Assembly (NCBI GenBank): GCA_944321145.1
Contig: CALUKF010000019.1
Coordinates: 1-48,887 of the forward strand
Length of the DNA: 48,887 nt
Source: an uncultured Odoribacter sp.
Lineage (GTDB): Bacteria > Bacteroidota > Bacteroidia > Bacteroidales > Marinifilaceae
Direction of reading: 5' to 3'
Part shown: positions 7,784-16,768 of the stretch, one piece after another
Position numbering within the stretch: position 1 is the first letter of the stretch
Layout of the letters: every line of letters starts with the position of its first letter
Made by a program: the position numbers and the translations under genes
The notes under the pieces: model-generated
Databases searched by the model: none
What the model saw: the letters and a program-made list of their open reading frames with translations, nothing else
Told to the model about the DNA's origin: nothing

Positions 7784-9205
7784 TTAACTGAAGACTTGCA
7801 GGCGGTTGGCGTCCAGACGTAAGAATATGAATAACAGGATGGTAAACGCCCAGAGCGAGGAGCCGCCGTAGCTCAGGAAGGGGAGGGGGATGCCGATGAC
7901 GGGCACCATGCCGATGGTCATTCCGATGTTGACGGCGACGTGGAAAAAGAGGATGGAGGCGACCCCGTAGCCGTAGACGCGGGAGAAATGGGAGCGTTGG
8001 CGTTCCGCCATTTTCACGAGGCGGAGGATGAGCGCCAGGAACAGCCCGATGACAACGGCGCATCCGATAAAGCCCCATTCTTCGCCGATGGTGCAGAAAA
8101 TAAAGTCCGTGCTTTGCTCGGGGACAAAGTTGTATTTGGTCTGGGTGCCTTCGAGGAAGCCTTTCCCGGAGAATCCGCCGGAGCCGATGGCAATTTTGGA
8201 TTGGTTGACGTTGTAGCCTGCGCCGGTGGGGTCGTTTTCGATGCCGAGGAGGTCGTTGATGCGGTCTTTCTGGTGGGGCTGCAATTGTTCAAAAGCGGTG
8301 TTTACGCCGATGCTGGCACCGATGCATGTCCAAGAAGCCAGGAGGACGAAGAGGACGCTTTTCATTTTGCGCTTGTAGATGAAAAAGATGCCGGCGAGCG
8401 AGGCAAGGGCATAAACCGACAGGAGCAAACGGAGGTCGGAAACTTGCCAGTCCAGCCATATTTTCAGCCCTTTGAGCAAGGCGAAGGAGAGGGCGATGAA
8501 AAGGAAGAGGCGGTAGAACTCCCCGCGGTTCTGGCGATAGTAGAGGAAGGCGATTAATGCCCCGATAATGAGGATGATGGAGACGACAAAGGAGGAGTAG
8601 AGCAGGGTGAGGATGAATATCAGGACGACAATGAAGCAGAGGAGGAGAATGGAGCCGTGCAAGCCTTCGCGGTACATGACGAGGAGGAAGGAGCTGTAAA
8701 CGAGGGCGGAACCGGTGTCGTTCTGCAAGATAATCAAGCCTGCCGGAATGAGGAGCAACAAGCCGACCAGGCAAAGGCTGCCCAGGCGCATCATCTTGAA
8801 ACCGTGGCGGCTTATGACGTTGGCAATGGCAAGACAGGTGGCAAATTTCCCGAATTCGGCGGGCTGGATGCGGATGCCGCCGATGTCAAACCAGGAGCGC
8901 GCCCCCTTGGACTCGACGCCGAAAACGAGCACTGCCATGAGGGAAAGCATGACGAGGACGTAGATGGGGATGGAAAACGTCGTGAAAAATTTACTGTCTA
9001 TCAGCATGATGAAGGTTGCCAGGACGAAGGCTGTCCCAATCCACATCAGTTGCTTGCCGTAGCTCTGGGTGATGTCGAAAATGCTGCTGTGGTTTTCGTC
9101 GTAAACGGCGGCGTAGATGTTCAGCCAGCCGATGAAAACCAGTGCCAGGTAAATCAGGATGGCCACCCAATCGATGTTCTTTAATAGTTTCGTTTCTCTG
9201 TTCAT
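7784..9205 (-). CDS. rodA: Rod-shape protein RodA, SEDS peptidoglycan glycosyltransferase
   Basis: Polymerises glycan strands during side-wall growth, in complex with PBP2. The 473-residue integral membrane protein shows SEDS features: IYAAVYDENHSS near the start, IGGIRIQPAEFGKF, ILQNDTGSALVY, and a C-terminal IPLPFLSYGGSSLWAF. It is longer than E. coli RodA (about 370) because of an extra hydrophobic stretch around residues 180-280, which I have seen in Bacteroidota members. It is the last gene of the purH-mreBCD-mrdA-rodA unit and starts four bases after the mrdA stop codon. Confidence 0.95.
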   Translation of the reverse strand: MNRETKLLKNIDWVAILIYLALVFIGWLNIYAAVYDENHSSIFDITQSYGKQLMWIGTAFVLATFIMLIDSKFFTTFSIPIYVLVMLSLMAVLVFGVESKGARSWFDIGGIRIQPAEFGKFATCLAIANVISRHGFKMMRLGSLCLVGLLLLIPAGLIILQNDTGSALVYSSFLLVMYREGLHGSILLLCFIVVLIFILTLLYSSFVVSIILIIGALIAFLYYRQNRGEFYRLFLFIALSFALLKGLKIWLDWQVSDLRLLLSVYALASLAGIFFIYKRKMKSVLFVLLASWTCIGASIGVNTAFEQLQPHQKDRINDLLGIENDPTGAGYNVNQSKIAIGSGGFSGKGFLEGTQTKYNFVPEQSTDFIFCTIGEEWGFIGCAVVIGLFLALILRLVKMAERQRSHFSRVYGYGVASILFFHVAVNIGMTIGMVPVIGIPLPFLSYGGSSLWAFTILLFIFLRLDANRLQVFS

Positions 9206-9209
9206 GGCG

Positions 9210-11039
9210 TTATGGGGCAGATACCGGCGGGGTATCGATTAAATTGGATTCTATCATTCGCTTTTCTAATGCTTTGTGCTCGGGGGAGATGTCGCCTTTG
9301 AGGTATTTCTCCAGAATCAAGCCGGCAATGGGAACGGCATAGCGCGCCCCGAAGCCGGCATTTTCAATGTAGACCGCCATGGCAATCCGGGGCTTTTCCT
9401 TGGGGGCGAAAATCATGACGATGGAATGGTCGTCGCCGTGGGGATTTTGTGCCGTGCCGGTCTTGGCGCAGATTTCCACGGAGTCGATGGCAGCCCCCCG
9501 TGCCGTGCCGATAGATGCAGCTGCAACCATGCCTTCGATGACTGGCGGGAAGTATTCAGAAGGGCAGTCGACCAGATGCTTTTCCACCCGGGTGCCTGTG
9601 GAAGCATTGGGGCGCACGATGTGGGGCGTCATGTAGTAGCCGCGGTTGGCAAGGATGCATGCCATGTTGGCAATCTGCAAGGGCGTCAGGAGGAGCTCGC
9701 CCTGGCCGATGGAAAGGGACATGATGTAGCTCCACCGCCAGTTTTTAGTCCGGAGCATTTTGTCGTAAAACTCTACGGAAGGAATGGAGCCGCTCCGTTC
9801 GTTGCTGAAGTCCGGGCAGAGCGTCCGGTTCAGCCCAAAAGAGCAGATGTATTCCCGCCAAGCGGCGTACGCGTCCCGAACACCGGGGTATTTCTCGTTT
9901 TCCAGGATTCTTCGCCACACGTTGACGTAATAGGGATTGCAGGAATGCTGGAGGGACTCGCGGAGATTGACCGGGGATTCGTGGTTGTGGCAGCCCATGC
10001 GGATGGGACCGATTTGCGTCTTTGCCGTTCCCTGGCAGGGGAAACTGGTGGAGGGGGTGATGACTTTTTCCTTCAGTCCGTAAAGGGCTTGCAGGGTTTT
10101 GAATGTGGAACCGGGCGGGTAGGCGGCGCCGATTGTCCGGTCGAAGAGGGGTTGGTTGGGGTCGGATTCCAATTGATGATAGTTTTTCCCCCTGTCCCAA
10201 CCAATCATCAGTTGAGGGTCATAGCCGGGAGCGGAAACTTTCAAGAGGATTTCACCGGTGGAAGGCTCGATGGCAATGATGCCGCCTTTCTTGTTTTGCA
10301 TCAGCCGGTAAGCGTATTCTTGCAAGTCGATGTCGAGGGTGAGGGTGAGGTCTTTGCCGACGACGGCAGGTTTGTCGTACTTGCCGTTGTAATAAGAACC
10401 CATCACCCGGTTGTGGTTGTCGACCAAGAGAATTTTTTCTCCCTTTGTTCCGCGCAAGTCTGTCTCGTATGTCTTTTCCAACCCGCTGATACCGATGTAG
10501 TCGCCGGGAGCGTAATTGGTATCCTGCTCAATCTGGGCTTGGCTGACTTCGCCGATATAGCCAAAGACATCGGCGGAGTGGGAAACGTTGTATTTCCGGA
10601 CGGTACGGGTCTGAATGAAGAAACCGGGGTATTTGTACAGTTTCTCCTGCAGTATGGCGTATTTGTCTGCCGGAATCTGCGACACCAAGGTGGAGGCTTT
10701 GAAGGTGGAATAACGACGGCAGCGTTCCAGGTTGTGCAAGAGCGTCTCTTTCTCCAATCCCAGCACGGAAAGCAGTTCCAAGGTGTCGAACGGTTGGATT
10801 TGGCGGGGTATGACCATCAGGTCGTAAGCCGATTGATTTTCAACCAATAATTTGCCGTTCCGGTCGAAAATCAGCCCGCGGGCAGGGTATTGCACTTCAA
10901 TCCGCCGGGAGTTTTGCAATGCCTGATGCTGGTATGAATCATCCAGGATTTGCATGTTGAACAAGCGGACAAGATAGATGCCGCACACTACAATCACGAT
11001 GGTGGATATGATGTTTTTCCGATAGCTGTATTTGTCCAT
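9210..11039 (-). CDS. mrdA: Penicillin-binding protein 2 (peptidoglycan transpeptidase of the elongasome)
   Basis: Cross-links peptidoglycan with RodA during elongation. The 609-residue protein has a short cytoplasmic start, one membrane helix (residues 10-27), a dimerisation or pedestal domain and a transpeptidase domain. The active-site motifs are present: SxxK as GSTFK (about residue 310), SxN as SCN in LQHSCNPYY, and KTG in EICAKTGTAQ. It lies between mreD (22 bases) and rodA (four bases) in the same transcript. Nothing abnormal is visible in the catalytic motifs. Confidence 0.95.
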   Translation of the reverse strand: MDKYSYRKNIISTIVIVVCGIYLVRLFNMQILDDSYQHQALQNSRRIEVQYPARGLIFDRNGKLLVENQSAYDLMVIPRQIQPFDTLELLSVLGLEKETLLHNLERCRRYSTFKASTLVSQIPADKYAILQEKLYKYPGFFIQTRTVRKYNVSHSADVFGYIGEVSQAQIEQDTNYAPGDYIGISGLEKTYETDLRGTKGEKILLVDNHNRVMGSYYNGKYDKPAVVGKDLTLTLDIDLQEYAYRLMQNKKGGIIAIEPSTGEILLKVSAPGYDPQLMIGWDRGKNYHQLESDPNQPLFDRTIGAAYPPGSTFKTLQALYGLKEKVITPSTSFPCQGTAKTQIGPIRMGCHNHESPVNLRESLQHSCNPYYVNVWRRILENEKYPGVRDAYAAWREYICSFGLNRTLCPDFSNERSGSIPSVEFYDKMLRTKNWRWSYIMSLSIGQGELLLTPLQIANMACILANRGYYMTPHIVRPNASTGTRVEKHLVDCPSEYFPPVIEGMVAAASIGTARGAAIDSVEICAKTGTAQNPHGDDHSIVMIFAPKEKPRIAMAVYIENAGFGARYAVPIAGLILEKYLKGDISPEHKALEKRMIESNLIDTPPVSAP

Positions 11040-11061
11040 CTTTTCCGTTGATTTAGAGAGA

Positions 11062-11574
11062 TTAGCTCGCTTTTTTCCTTCTTTTCAGTGCAATGAAGTA
11101 ATAAGCCATTATGAAGAATATGGAAACCCCGGTGCTGCAAATGATGCGCAGGAGGGTGATGGAGAAATTGCGGAAAGTAAACGCCTCGCTGATGATTAAA
11201 ACCACGTTGAAAATGAAAGTGCCGACAAGAACGAACTTGAAGAAGTAACCCGTATCGCTGATTTTTTGTTTTCCCTGCTGTTCGTCAAGCTGTTCGCGAT
11301 TCAAAAGCAAAGTCAGCAGGTAAGGTCGGAGGTAAGCCAATAGGGTAGTGGCAGCTGCATGTATGCCTCCCGTGTGATTCGCCAAATCGACAATGAGACC
11401 CAACAGGAAACCGAAAAGCAGGGTCAGCACGTTGCGAAACCGGTAGGGAAGTATGTAAATGGATAATATATAAATGTTTATATAAACGTATGAGTGCAAC
11501 TGGATGTTGTCCAATATCACAAATTGGAGCAACAATAAAATCAAGGTATGCACAAAAAAGGTCATATTATTCAT
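11062..11574 (-). CDS. mreD: Rod-shape-determining protein MreD
   Basis: A 170-residue multi-pass inner-membrane protein of the elongasome. It has about five hydrophobic segments (LILLLLQFVILDNIQL, YINIYILSIYILPYRF, LLFGFLLGLIVDL and two near the C-terminus) and the family-typical GLIVDLANHTGGIHAAATT. Sequence conservation in MreD is low, so the call rests on topology and on its place between mreC (four-base overlap) and mrdA. It probably helps position MreC and PBP2 relative to MreB filaments. Confidence 0.88.
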   Translation of the reverse strand: MNNMTFFVHTLILLLLQFVILDNIQLHSYVYINIYILSIYILPYRFRNVLTLLFGFLLGLIVDLANHTGGIHAAATTLLAYLRPYLLTLLLNREQLDEQQGKQKISDTGYFFKFVLVGTFIFNVVLIISEAFTFRNFSITLLRIICSTGVSIFFIMAYYFIALKRRKKAS

Positions 11575-12392
11575 AATGCTTCTGCTTCTAATTCCTGTAA
11601 TTCTTGCTTATGGGTATTGGCGATGACGTAGACTTGGAAAACCTTCTTGAAATCCACAGCCAATTTCACTTTAATTGTTAGGAAATTAGCCGTTTTCCTG
11701 TCGACAGACTCTACAAAACCGATTAGCTCTCCTTCCGGAAAAATGGATGAAAAACCGGATGTGACAATGGTATCCCCCGGCACAGCATCCACGTGGAAAG
11801 GAATGTCGTTCAAATAAGAGTAGCGATAATCTTTTCCGTCCCATTGCAGAGAACCGTAATAACCGTTCTTTTGGATTTTTGCCGATACCCGAAGGTCAAC
11901 GTTAATCAGGGGAAGTACTTTGGCATAATGCTTTGTAACCTTTTCAACTATTCCCACGACGCCTTCATTGCCAACGACTGCCATTTCTTCTGTGATGCCA
12001 GCATCCCGCCCTGCATTTATTGTGATGTAGTTTTTGGTTTTGTTGAAACTCGAATGGACGATTTCAGCGTTCCTGAATACATATTGCGGCTGGATGTTGG
12101 CAGAGAGGGAGTCTGAAAATACTTTGCCTTGGAGCAGTTTTTGCTTTTCCAGCTGATTTCTTAAATCCGTATTCTCTGCAACTAATTTTTCGTTTTCCTT
12201 TTCCAAGGAAAAATAATTCTTTATGTGACTCGTCGTGGAAGAGATTGCTCCAAATACAGAAGCAGTCGCATTGGAAAAAACGGTTCTCTGATAGCTATTA
12301 TGCATAACTATCAGAGAAAAGGAGAGTATTTCCAATACTATAAAAACTATCGTAAAATGATATTTAACAATGAGTTTTATAATCTCTTTCAC
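11571..12392 (-). CDS. mreC: Rod-shape-determining protein MreC
   Basis: A 273-residue elongasome scaffold: a membrane anchor (residues 12-30), a coiled coil (about 55-90, SLEKENEKLVAENTDLRNQLEKQ is its heptad-rich core), then a periplasmic double beta-barrel domain with TINAGRDAGITEEMAVV and GDTIVTSGFSSIFPEG. It links MreB inside the cell to PBP2 and RodA outside. Its start is 12 bases after the mreB stop and its end overlaps mreD by four bases, so translation is probably coupled. Confidence 0.93.
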   Translation of the reverse strand: MKEIIKLIVKYHFTIVFIVLEILSFSLIVMHNSYQRTVFSNATASVFGAISSTTSHIKNYFSLEKENEKLVAENTDLRNQLEKQKLLQGKVFSDSLSANIQPQYVFRNAEIVHSSFNKTKNYITINAGRDAGITEEMAVVGNEGVVGIVEKVTKHYAKVLPLINVDLRVSAKIQKNGYYGSLQWDGKDYRYSYLNDIPFHVDAVPGDTIVTSGFSSIFPEGELIGFVESVDRKTANFLTIKVKLAVDFKKVFQVYVIANTHKQELQELEAEAL

Positions 12393-12404
12393 AGCCCATG
12401 AAAT

Positions 12405-13427
12405 TTATCTGATCAGGAATGAGAATTTATCAACATTTTTCAAAGCTATTCCCGTCCCGCGTGCGACCGCCCTCAAGGGGTCTTCGGCAATGTGGAAAGG
12501 AATGTTCAATTTGTCCGTCAAGCGTTTATCCAGCCCCCGCAGCAAAGCACCACCGCCTGCCAGATAGATGCCTTTGTTTACGATGTCGGCATAAAGTTCC
12601 GGAGGGGTTTGTTCCAAAGCTCCCAGGATGGCAATTTCGATTTTGGAAATGGATTTTTCCAAACAATGTGCGATTTCCTGATAGGAGACAGGCACTTCGA
12701 CAGGAAGCGAGGTCATTTGGTTGGGACCTTGCACAATGAAATCGGCAGGCGGCTCGTCTAATTCAGACAATGCGGAACCGACATTGATTTTGATTTGTTC
12801 TGCAGTGCGCTCGCCAATCTTGATGTTGTGCTGGTGGCGCATGTATTCCTGAATGTCGTCGGTCAAATCGTCCCCAGCGATGCGGATGGATTTGTTGCTA
12901 ACTATACCACCCAAGGAAATAACGGCAATTTCTGTCGTTCCTCCACCGATGTCCACAATCATATTTCCTTCGGGAGCCTCAACATCCAAGCCAATCCCCA
13001 AGGCTGCCGCCATCGGTTCGTATATCATGAATACGTCACGCCCGCCGGCATGTTCGGAAGAGTCGCGCACGGCACGCACTTCCACTTCGGTACTGCCGGA
13101 AGGAATACATACAACTATCCGCAAAGAAGGGGAAAAGAATTTGTTATTCACGCTTGCCATCTTGATCATGCCCCGCAGCATTTGCTCTGCAGCGTTGAAG
13201 TCGGCAATCACGCCATCGCGCAAAGGGCGGATGGTTTTGATGTTGTCGTGCGTTTTTCCCTGCATTTGCCGGGCTTTTTCGCCAATGGCAATTACTTTTT
13301 CCGTTTTCCGGTCAATGGCAACGATGGAAGGCTCGTTTACCACCATTTTATCGTTGCAAATGATGATGGTATTCGCTGTGCCTAAGTCAACAGCTATATC
13401 TTGAGTTAAAAATGAAAATAATCCCAT
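12405..13427 (-). CDS. mreB: Rod-shape-determining actin homologue MreB
   Basis: Cytoplasmic ATP-binding filament protein that directs lateral wall synthesis. It has 340 residues, normal for the family. Visible motifs are phosphate 1 (AVDLGTANT), phosphate 2 (MIVDIGGGTTEIAVISLGG), and the adenosine motif YLAGGGALLRGLDKRL near the C-terminus. The N-terminus MGLFSFLTQDIAVDLG carries a short hydrophobic lead that can bind the membrane. It lies 16 bases after purH and 12 bases before mreC. Confidence 0.97.
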   Translation of the reverse strand: MGLFSFLTQDIAVDLGTANTIIICNDKMVVNEPSIVAIDRKTEKVIAIGEKARQMQGKTHDNIKTIRPLRDGVIADFNAAEQMLRGMIKMASVNNKFFSPSLRIVVCIPSGSTEVEVRAVRDSSEHAGGRDVFMIYEPMAAALGIGLDVEAPEGNMIVDIGGGTTEIAVISLGGIVSNKSIRIAGDDLTDDIQEYMRHQHNIKIGERTAEQIKINVGSALSELDEPPADFIVQGPNQMTSLPVEVPVSYQEIAHCLEKSISKIEIAILGALEQTPPELYADIVNKGIYLAGGGALLRGLDKRLTDKLNIPFHIAEDPLRAVARGTGIALKNVDKFSFLIR

Positions 13428-13443
13428 GGTATTGAATTTGGCA

Positions 13444-14979
13444 TTAATGTTTAAAATGTCTCATTTCGGTAAAAACCATTGCTATTCCGTATTTGTCCGC
13501 TGCATCGATTGATTCTTGGTCTCTTACGGAACCGCCGGGTTGCATGATGGCTGTAATGCCTGCTTTATGGGCTGCTTCAACACAATCGGGGAACGGGAAA
13601 AAAGCATCGGATGCCATGACGCTTCCGGCAATCCGCTCGCCTCCTTGGCGAATGGCATTTTCAAGCGCCCAAATGCGGCTCACCTGTCCGGGACCTACGC
13701 CAGTCGTACACAAATCTTTTGCAATTACAATGCCGTTCGATTTAGTATGCTTGACAACTTTCCATGCGAAAAGCATGTCTTTCATTTCTTCTGCTGTCGG
13801 TTGCCGCTTGGTCACTACCTTCAGGTTTTCCTGATGGTACAAGCAGGTATCCAAATCTTGGATGAGCAATCCTCCCAGCACTGTTTTGGCTTTTACGCCA
13901 CGCTCGATTTTTTGGTTGATGTCTGCCAATTGCAGCAATCTGATGTTTTTCTTTTTGGAGAGGATTTCCTGCGCTTCCTTGGAGAAGGAAGGGGCAATGA
14001 TGACTTCCAAAAAGATTTTGGACATTTCGGTGGCGGTTTCTTCGTCGATTTCCCGATTGGCAGCTACAATGCCTCCAAAAATGGATACCGGGTCTGCAGC
14101 ATAAGCTTTCCGGTAGGCTTCAGCAATGGTATTCGCAGTACCTACGCCGCAAGGATTGGCATGCTTGGCGGCAACAACAGTCGGTTCGTCAAATTCTTTC
14201 AGGGTTTCCAATGCCCCGTCTGTATCGCCGATATTATTGTAAGACAATTCTTTGCCATGTAATTGTACGGCTTCAGTCAAAGTGCCGGCGGTGTCTTTGA
14301 CAGAGGCATAGAACGCTGCACTTTGGTGTGGATTTTCACCGTATCTTAAGTCTTGTTTTTTCTCGTAGGTTAGGGTCAGGGTTTTGGGATATTTGATTTG
14401 AAGCTTTTCTGAAAAATAGTTGGCAATCAACGCATCATAATGTGATGTATGAATGAATACTTTAGCAGCAAGCATTTCTTTGGTTGCAGCAGAGGTATCT
14501 CCTTTTTCCTTCAATTCGGCAATAACAGCTTCATAATCTTCGGGGTCTGTGATAACGGTCACAAACTTATAGTTTTTGGCGGCTGCACGAATCATGGTCG
14601 GTCCGCCAATGTCGATATTTTCGATGATTTCTTCATGAGAAACACCGGGTTTTAAAATGGTCTGTTTAAAAGGATAAAGGTTGCAGACTACCATGTCGAT
14701 AGGCGAGATGCCCAACTCTGCCATTTGTTTCTGATGCTTCTCATTGTCGCGAATGGCTAAAATTCCACCTTCCACATTGGGATGCAATGTTTTTACCCTG
14801 CCGTCGAAACATTCCGGAAATTGGGTCAGGTCAGAGATTTCCATGACTTTAATCCCAGCTTCCTTTAATGCTTTAGAAGTGCCTCCTGTTGAGATGATTT
14901 CCCAGCCCAAAGTATCCAATGCTTTGGCAAATTCTATGATACCTGTTTTGTCAAAAACGCTAATTAATGCTCTTTTCAT
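13444..14979 (-). CDS. purH: Bifunctional AICAR transformylase / IMP cyclohydrolase
   Basis: Carries out the last two steps of purine synthesis: formylation of AICAR with 10-formyl-THF and closure to IMP. The 511 residues contain an N-terminal MGS-like cyclohydrolase domain ([41 protein letters not shown]) and a C-terminal transformylase domain with the catalytic Lys-His in [13 protein letters not shown]. It is the first gene of a transcript that continues into mreBCD-mrdA-rodA, an arrangement I recall from other Bacteroidales that ties nucleotide supply to wall growth. Its promoter is at 15046-15053. Confidence 0.96.
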   Translation of the reverse strand: MKRALISVFDKTGIIEFAKALDTLGWEIISTGGTSKALKEAGIKVMEISDLTQFPECFDGRVKTLHPNVEGGILAIRDNEKHQKQMAELGISPIDMVVCNLYPFKQTILKPGVSHEEIIENIDIGGPTMIRAAAKNYKFVTVITDPEDYEAVIAELKEKGDTSAATKEMLAAKVFIHTSHYDALIANYFSEKLQIKYPKTLTLTYEKKQDLRYGENPHQSAAFYASVKDTAGTLTEAVQLHGKELSYNNIGDTDGALETLKEFDEPTVVAAKHANPCGVGTANTIAEAYRKAYAADPVSIFGGIVAANREIDEETATEMSKIFLEVIIAPSFSKEAQEILSKKKNIRLLQLADINQKIERGVKAKTVLGGLLIQDLDTCLYHQENLKVVTKRQPTAEEMKDMLFAWKVVKHTKSNGIVIAKDLCTTGVGPGQVSRIWALENAIRQGGERIAGSVMASDAFFPFPDCVEAAHKAGITAIMQPGGSVRDQESIDAADKYGIAMVFTEMRHFKH

Positions 14980-15045
14980 CCGGATTATATTTTAAAACCT
15001 CCTGAAGATTTCGCTTCAGGGAGAATTACAAAATTTTCTTTGTCG

Positions 15046-15053
15046 CAAAGATA
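15046..15053 (-). promoter_or_regulatory. -7 box of the purH-mre operon promoter
   Basis: The minus strand reads TATCTTTG, a perfect TAnnTTTG. The leader between it and the ATG at 14979 contains a 7-base stem (CCTGAAG with CTTCAGG) running into AGGAGG at about 14997-15019, 18 bases from the start codon. Confidence 0.65.
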
Positions 15054-15107
15054 GAAAAAACATATAACATTTCTTGCAGGTAAAGGCACTATCTCAAAAA
15101 AAAATCT

Positions 15108-15115
15108 TACCTTTG
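15108..15115 (+). promoter_or_regulatory. -7 box for the small membrane protein at 15135
   Basis: TACCTTTG matches TAnnTTTG and lies 20 bases before the ATG at 15135. It rules out an in-frame TTG start at 15117, which would fall at the transcript start. Confidence 0.6.
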
Positions 15116-15134
15116 GTTGCAAATATTTTTGAGT

Positions 15135-15500
15135 ATGATGAAAATGGTTACAGCTGAATTTGATTGGTATACTTTTCTAATTATTGCGTTAGGAATTGTA
15201 TTGGGACTTGCCAAGAATAAGAAAAAGAAAACGCCTGTCTTGTCGGAAGAAGAGGAAGTTACTATGCCAGAAGAAGAAGTGGTTCTGGCAGAAGAAAAGA
15301 AACCCATTGTCCAGGAAATACCGAAGCCTGCTGCATTAAACAAAGAAAGGGTGCAATTTGTACCCAAAACAACCCCGCAAGCAGCGCCCGAAAATGAAGA
15401 AGAAGAGGAAGAAGGGGCAGGGATTGAATTTGATTTACGGCAAGCCGTTATCGGCAGTGAAATACTGAACCGTCCCCGTTCGTTGTATCCCGATGTTTAA
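15135..15500 (+). CDS. Small membrane-anchored acidic protein of unknown function
   Basis: About 121 residues; I do not recognise a family. After a short lead (MMKMVTAEFDWYTF) comes one hydrophobic helix (LIIALGIVLGLA), a basic stop-transfer patch (KNKKKK), then a long tail rich in Glu, Pro and Val that is probably disordered. A short conserved-looking C-terminal segment closes it (IEFDLRQAVIGSEILNRP). That end segment could be a docking peptide. It has its own promoter, diverges from the purH-mre operon, and its stop codon overlaps the stop of the barrel gene on the other strand by four bases. The start is the ATG at 15135 or 15138. Confidence 0.7.
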   Translation: MMKMVTAEFDWYTFLIIALGIVLGLAKNKKKKTPVLSEEEEVTMPEEEVVLAEEKKPIVQEIPKPAALNKERVQFVPKTTPQAAPENEEEEEEGAGIEFDLRQAVIGSEILNRPRSLYPDV

Positions 15501-16768
15501 AATTCAATTCCTATGCCGGTGGAAAGAGTAAAGGTGTAGGGCTTAAAATTGATCCGTTCATTCCGGCTCAAGGATTGCAAATAATAGCGGAATCCAGGTT
15601 CAAGCATGATTTTAATTTTACGGGTAACAGGGTATTCTACCCCCAGACTCAAATCAGTTGACAGGTTGAATTTCCTGATATTTTCTGTGCTTCCCAATAA
15701 TTCTTTTCCATTCTCTGATTCGAGATATACTTTGTTGCTTACGATAAAACCTCCATTCAAACCACCTGTTACCCCAAGCGAGAATTTGTTGCCGGAATAT
15801 AACAAATAGCGCACATACATCGGTATTTCGACAGAACCGAATACTTGTTCCAAGGTTTCTTCTGTGTTTTCAGACATGGTATTGAGCACAATGGCTTCTG
15901 CCGTCCGGAAAGCGATGGCTTTGTGTTCTGTCTCGACATTGCCCAAGGGGGTTGTTACCCTCGGAGATTGCTTGTCTACTGAGAAAGCGGCAATTCTGGA
16001 ACCTGTATTGCTGTCGGTTGTCCGTTGCCCCATTCGTGAATAGGAAATTCCGGTTTGGAAAAACAATTTGTTATTTGTGGTAATGGAGAGCCGCATGCCT
16101 CCACCTGCATTCATAATGCCTTTCATTTGGTCTTGGGAATAACTGTATCCTCGTGTATTTCTGACGGAAGACGAGTATGTTCCGGAAGAAAAAGCAGGAG
16201 TAAAATGTCCGCTTACTGAAATTTTGACATCTTTCTTTTCGGTGTCTAAAGAACGGTCTGTTTGATTCAACAAATTTCGGTAAGACTCTTGGTTTTCAAT
16301 GGCTTCTCGGCTGGTCAGGGGAATAAAATTCTGATGAGTGCTTTTGATGGTCGGGTTGTAATTATCGGCAATCAACAAAGAACTTTGCATTTTTCTCAGT
16401 TCCGGAAGAGACAATCTGGGGCGAATGTTTTCGTCAGACTTTACGATGGAAGGTTTGCTGTCAAATAAAGCTGAACTGTCTTCTTCTGTCTGAAATTCAT
16501 ACTCAATCGGAGCAACAACTTCCCCCGGAACATACACATACAGGGGCGAAGACTCGGGCGTTTTTTCCGGAGAAAACAATTGCCACAAAGTAAGACACAA
16601 GAATAAAACCGCAGCTGCACTTGCAGTGCGTATTCCCCACAGGTGGACAATCTTGCGCCGATGCTGTAATGCCAAGTGTTTTTCAACGCCTGCCCAAATG
16701 TAGGCTGGCGGCTCGCATTCCCGATTTTGAAGCGCTTTCTTAAAAAGTTTGTCTAAGTTATTGCTCAT
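15497..16768 (-). CDS. Sigma-linked membrane protein: cytoplasmic domain, one helix, predicted outer-membrane barrel
   Basis: A 423-residue protein overlapping the end of an ECF sigma factor gene by 11 bases. The N-terminus (about 1-45, MSNNLDKLFKKALQNRECEPP, then PPAYIWAGVEKHL) looks like the cytoplasmic part of an anti-sigma protein. One membrane helix follows (about 46-66, ASAAAVLFLCLTLWQLF), then a Ser/Thr-rich linker to about 210. The last 200 residues read as amphipathic strands of an outer-membrane beta-barrel of the OmpA/PorT kind (LSITTNNKLFFQTGISYSRM, VEIPMYVRYLLYSGNKFSLG, GLNGGFIV, MLEPGFRYYLQSL) ending in aromatic GIGIEF. Similar proteins next to sigma genes are common in Bacteroidota but poorly understood. 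An anti-sigma role is inferred from position and shape only. Confidence 0.75.
   Translation of the reverse strand: MSNNLDKLFKKALQNRECEPPAYIWAGVEKHLALQHRRKIVHLWGIRTASAAAVLFLCLTLWQLFSPEKTPESSPLYVYVPGEVVAPIEYEFQTEEDSSALFDSKPSIVKSDENIRPRLSLPELRKMQSSLLIADNYNPTIKSTHQNFIPLTSREAIENQESYRNLLNQTDRSLDTEKKDVKISVSGHFTPAFSSGTYSSSVRNTRGYSYSQDQMKGIMNAGGGMRLSITTNNKLFFQTGISYSRMGQRTTDSNTGSRIAAFSVDKQSPRVTTPLGNVETEHKAIAFRTAEAIVLNTMSENTEETLEQVFGSVEIPMYVRYLLYSGNKFSLGVTGGLNGGFIVSNKVYLESENGKELLGSTENIRKFNLSTDLSLGVEYPVTRKIKIMLEPGFRYYLQSLSRNERINFKPYTFTLSTGIGIEF

Noticed and set aside
9276-10850. 524-codon open frame on the plus strand opposite mrdA
   Set aside because: Mirror of a real gene with intact PBP2 motifs; the composition is unlike the other proteins here.
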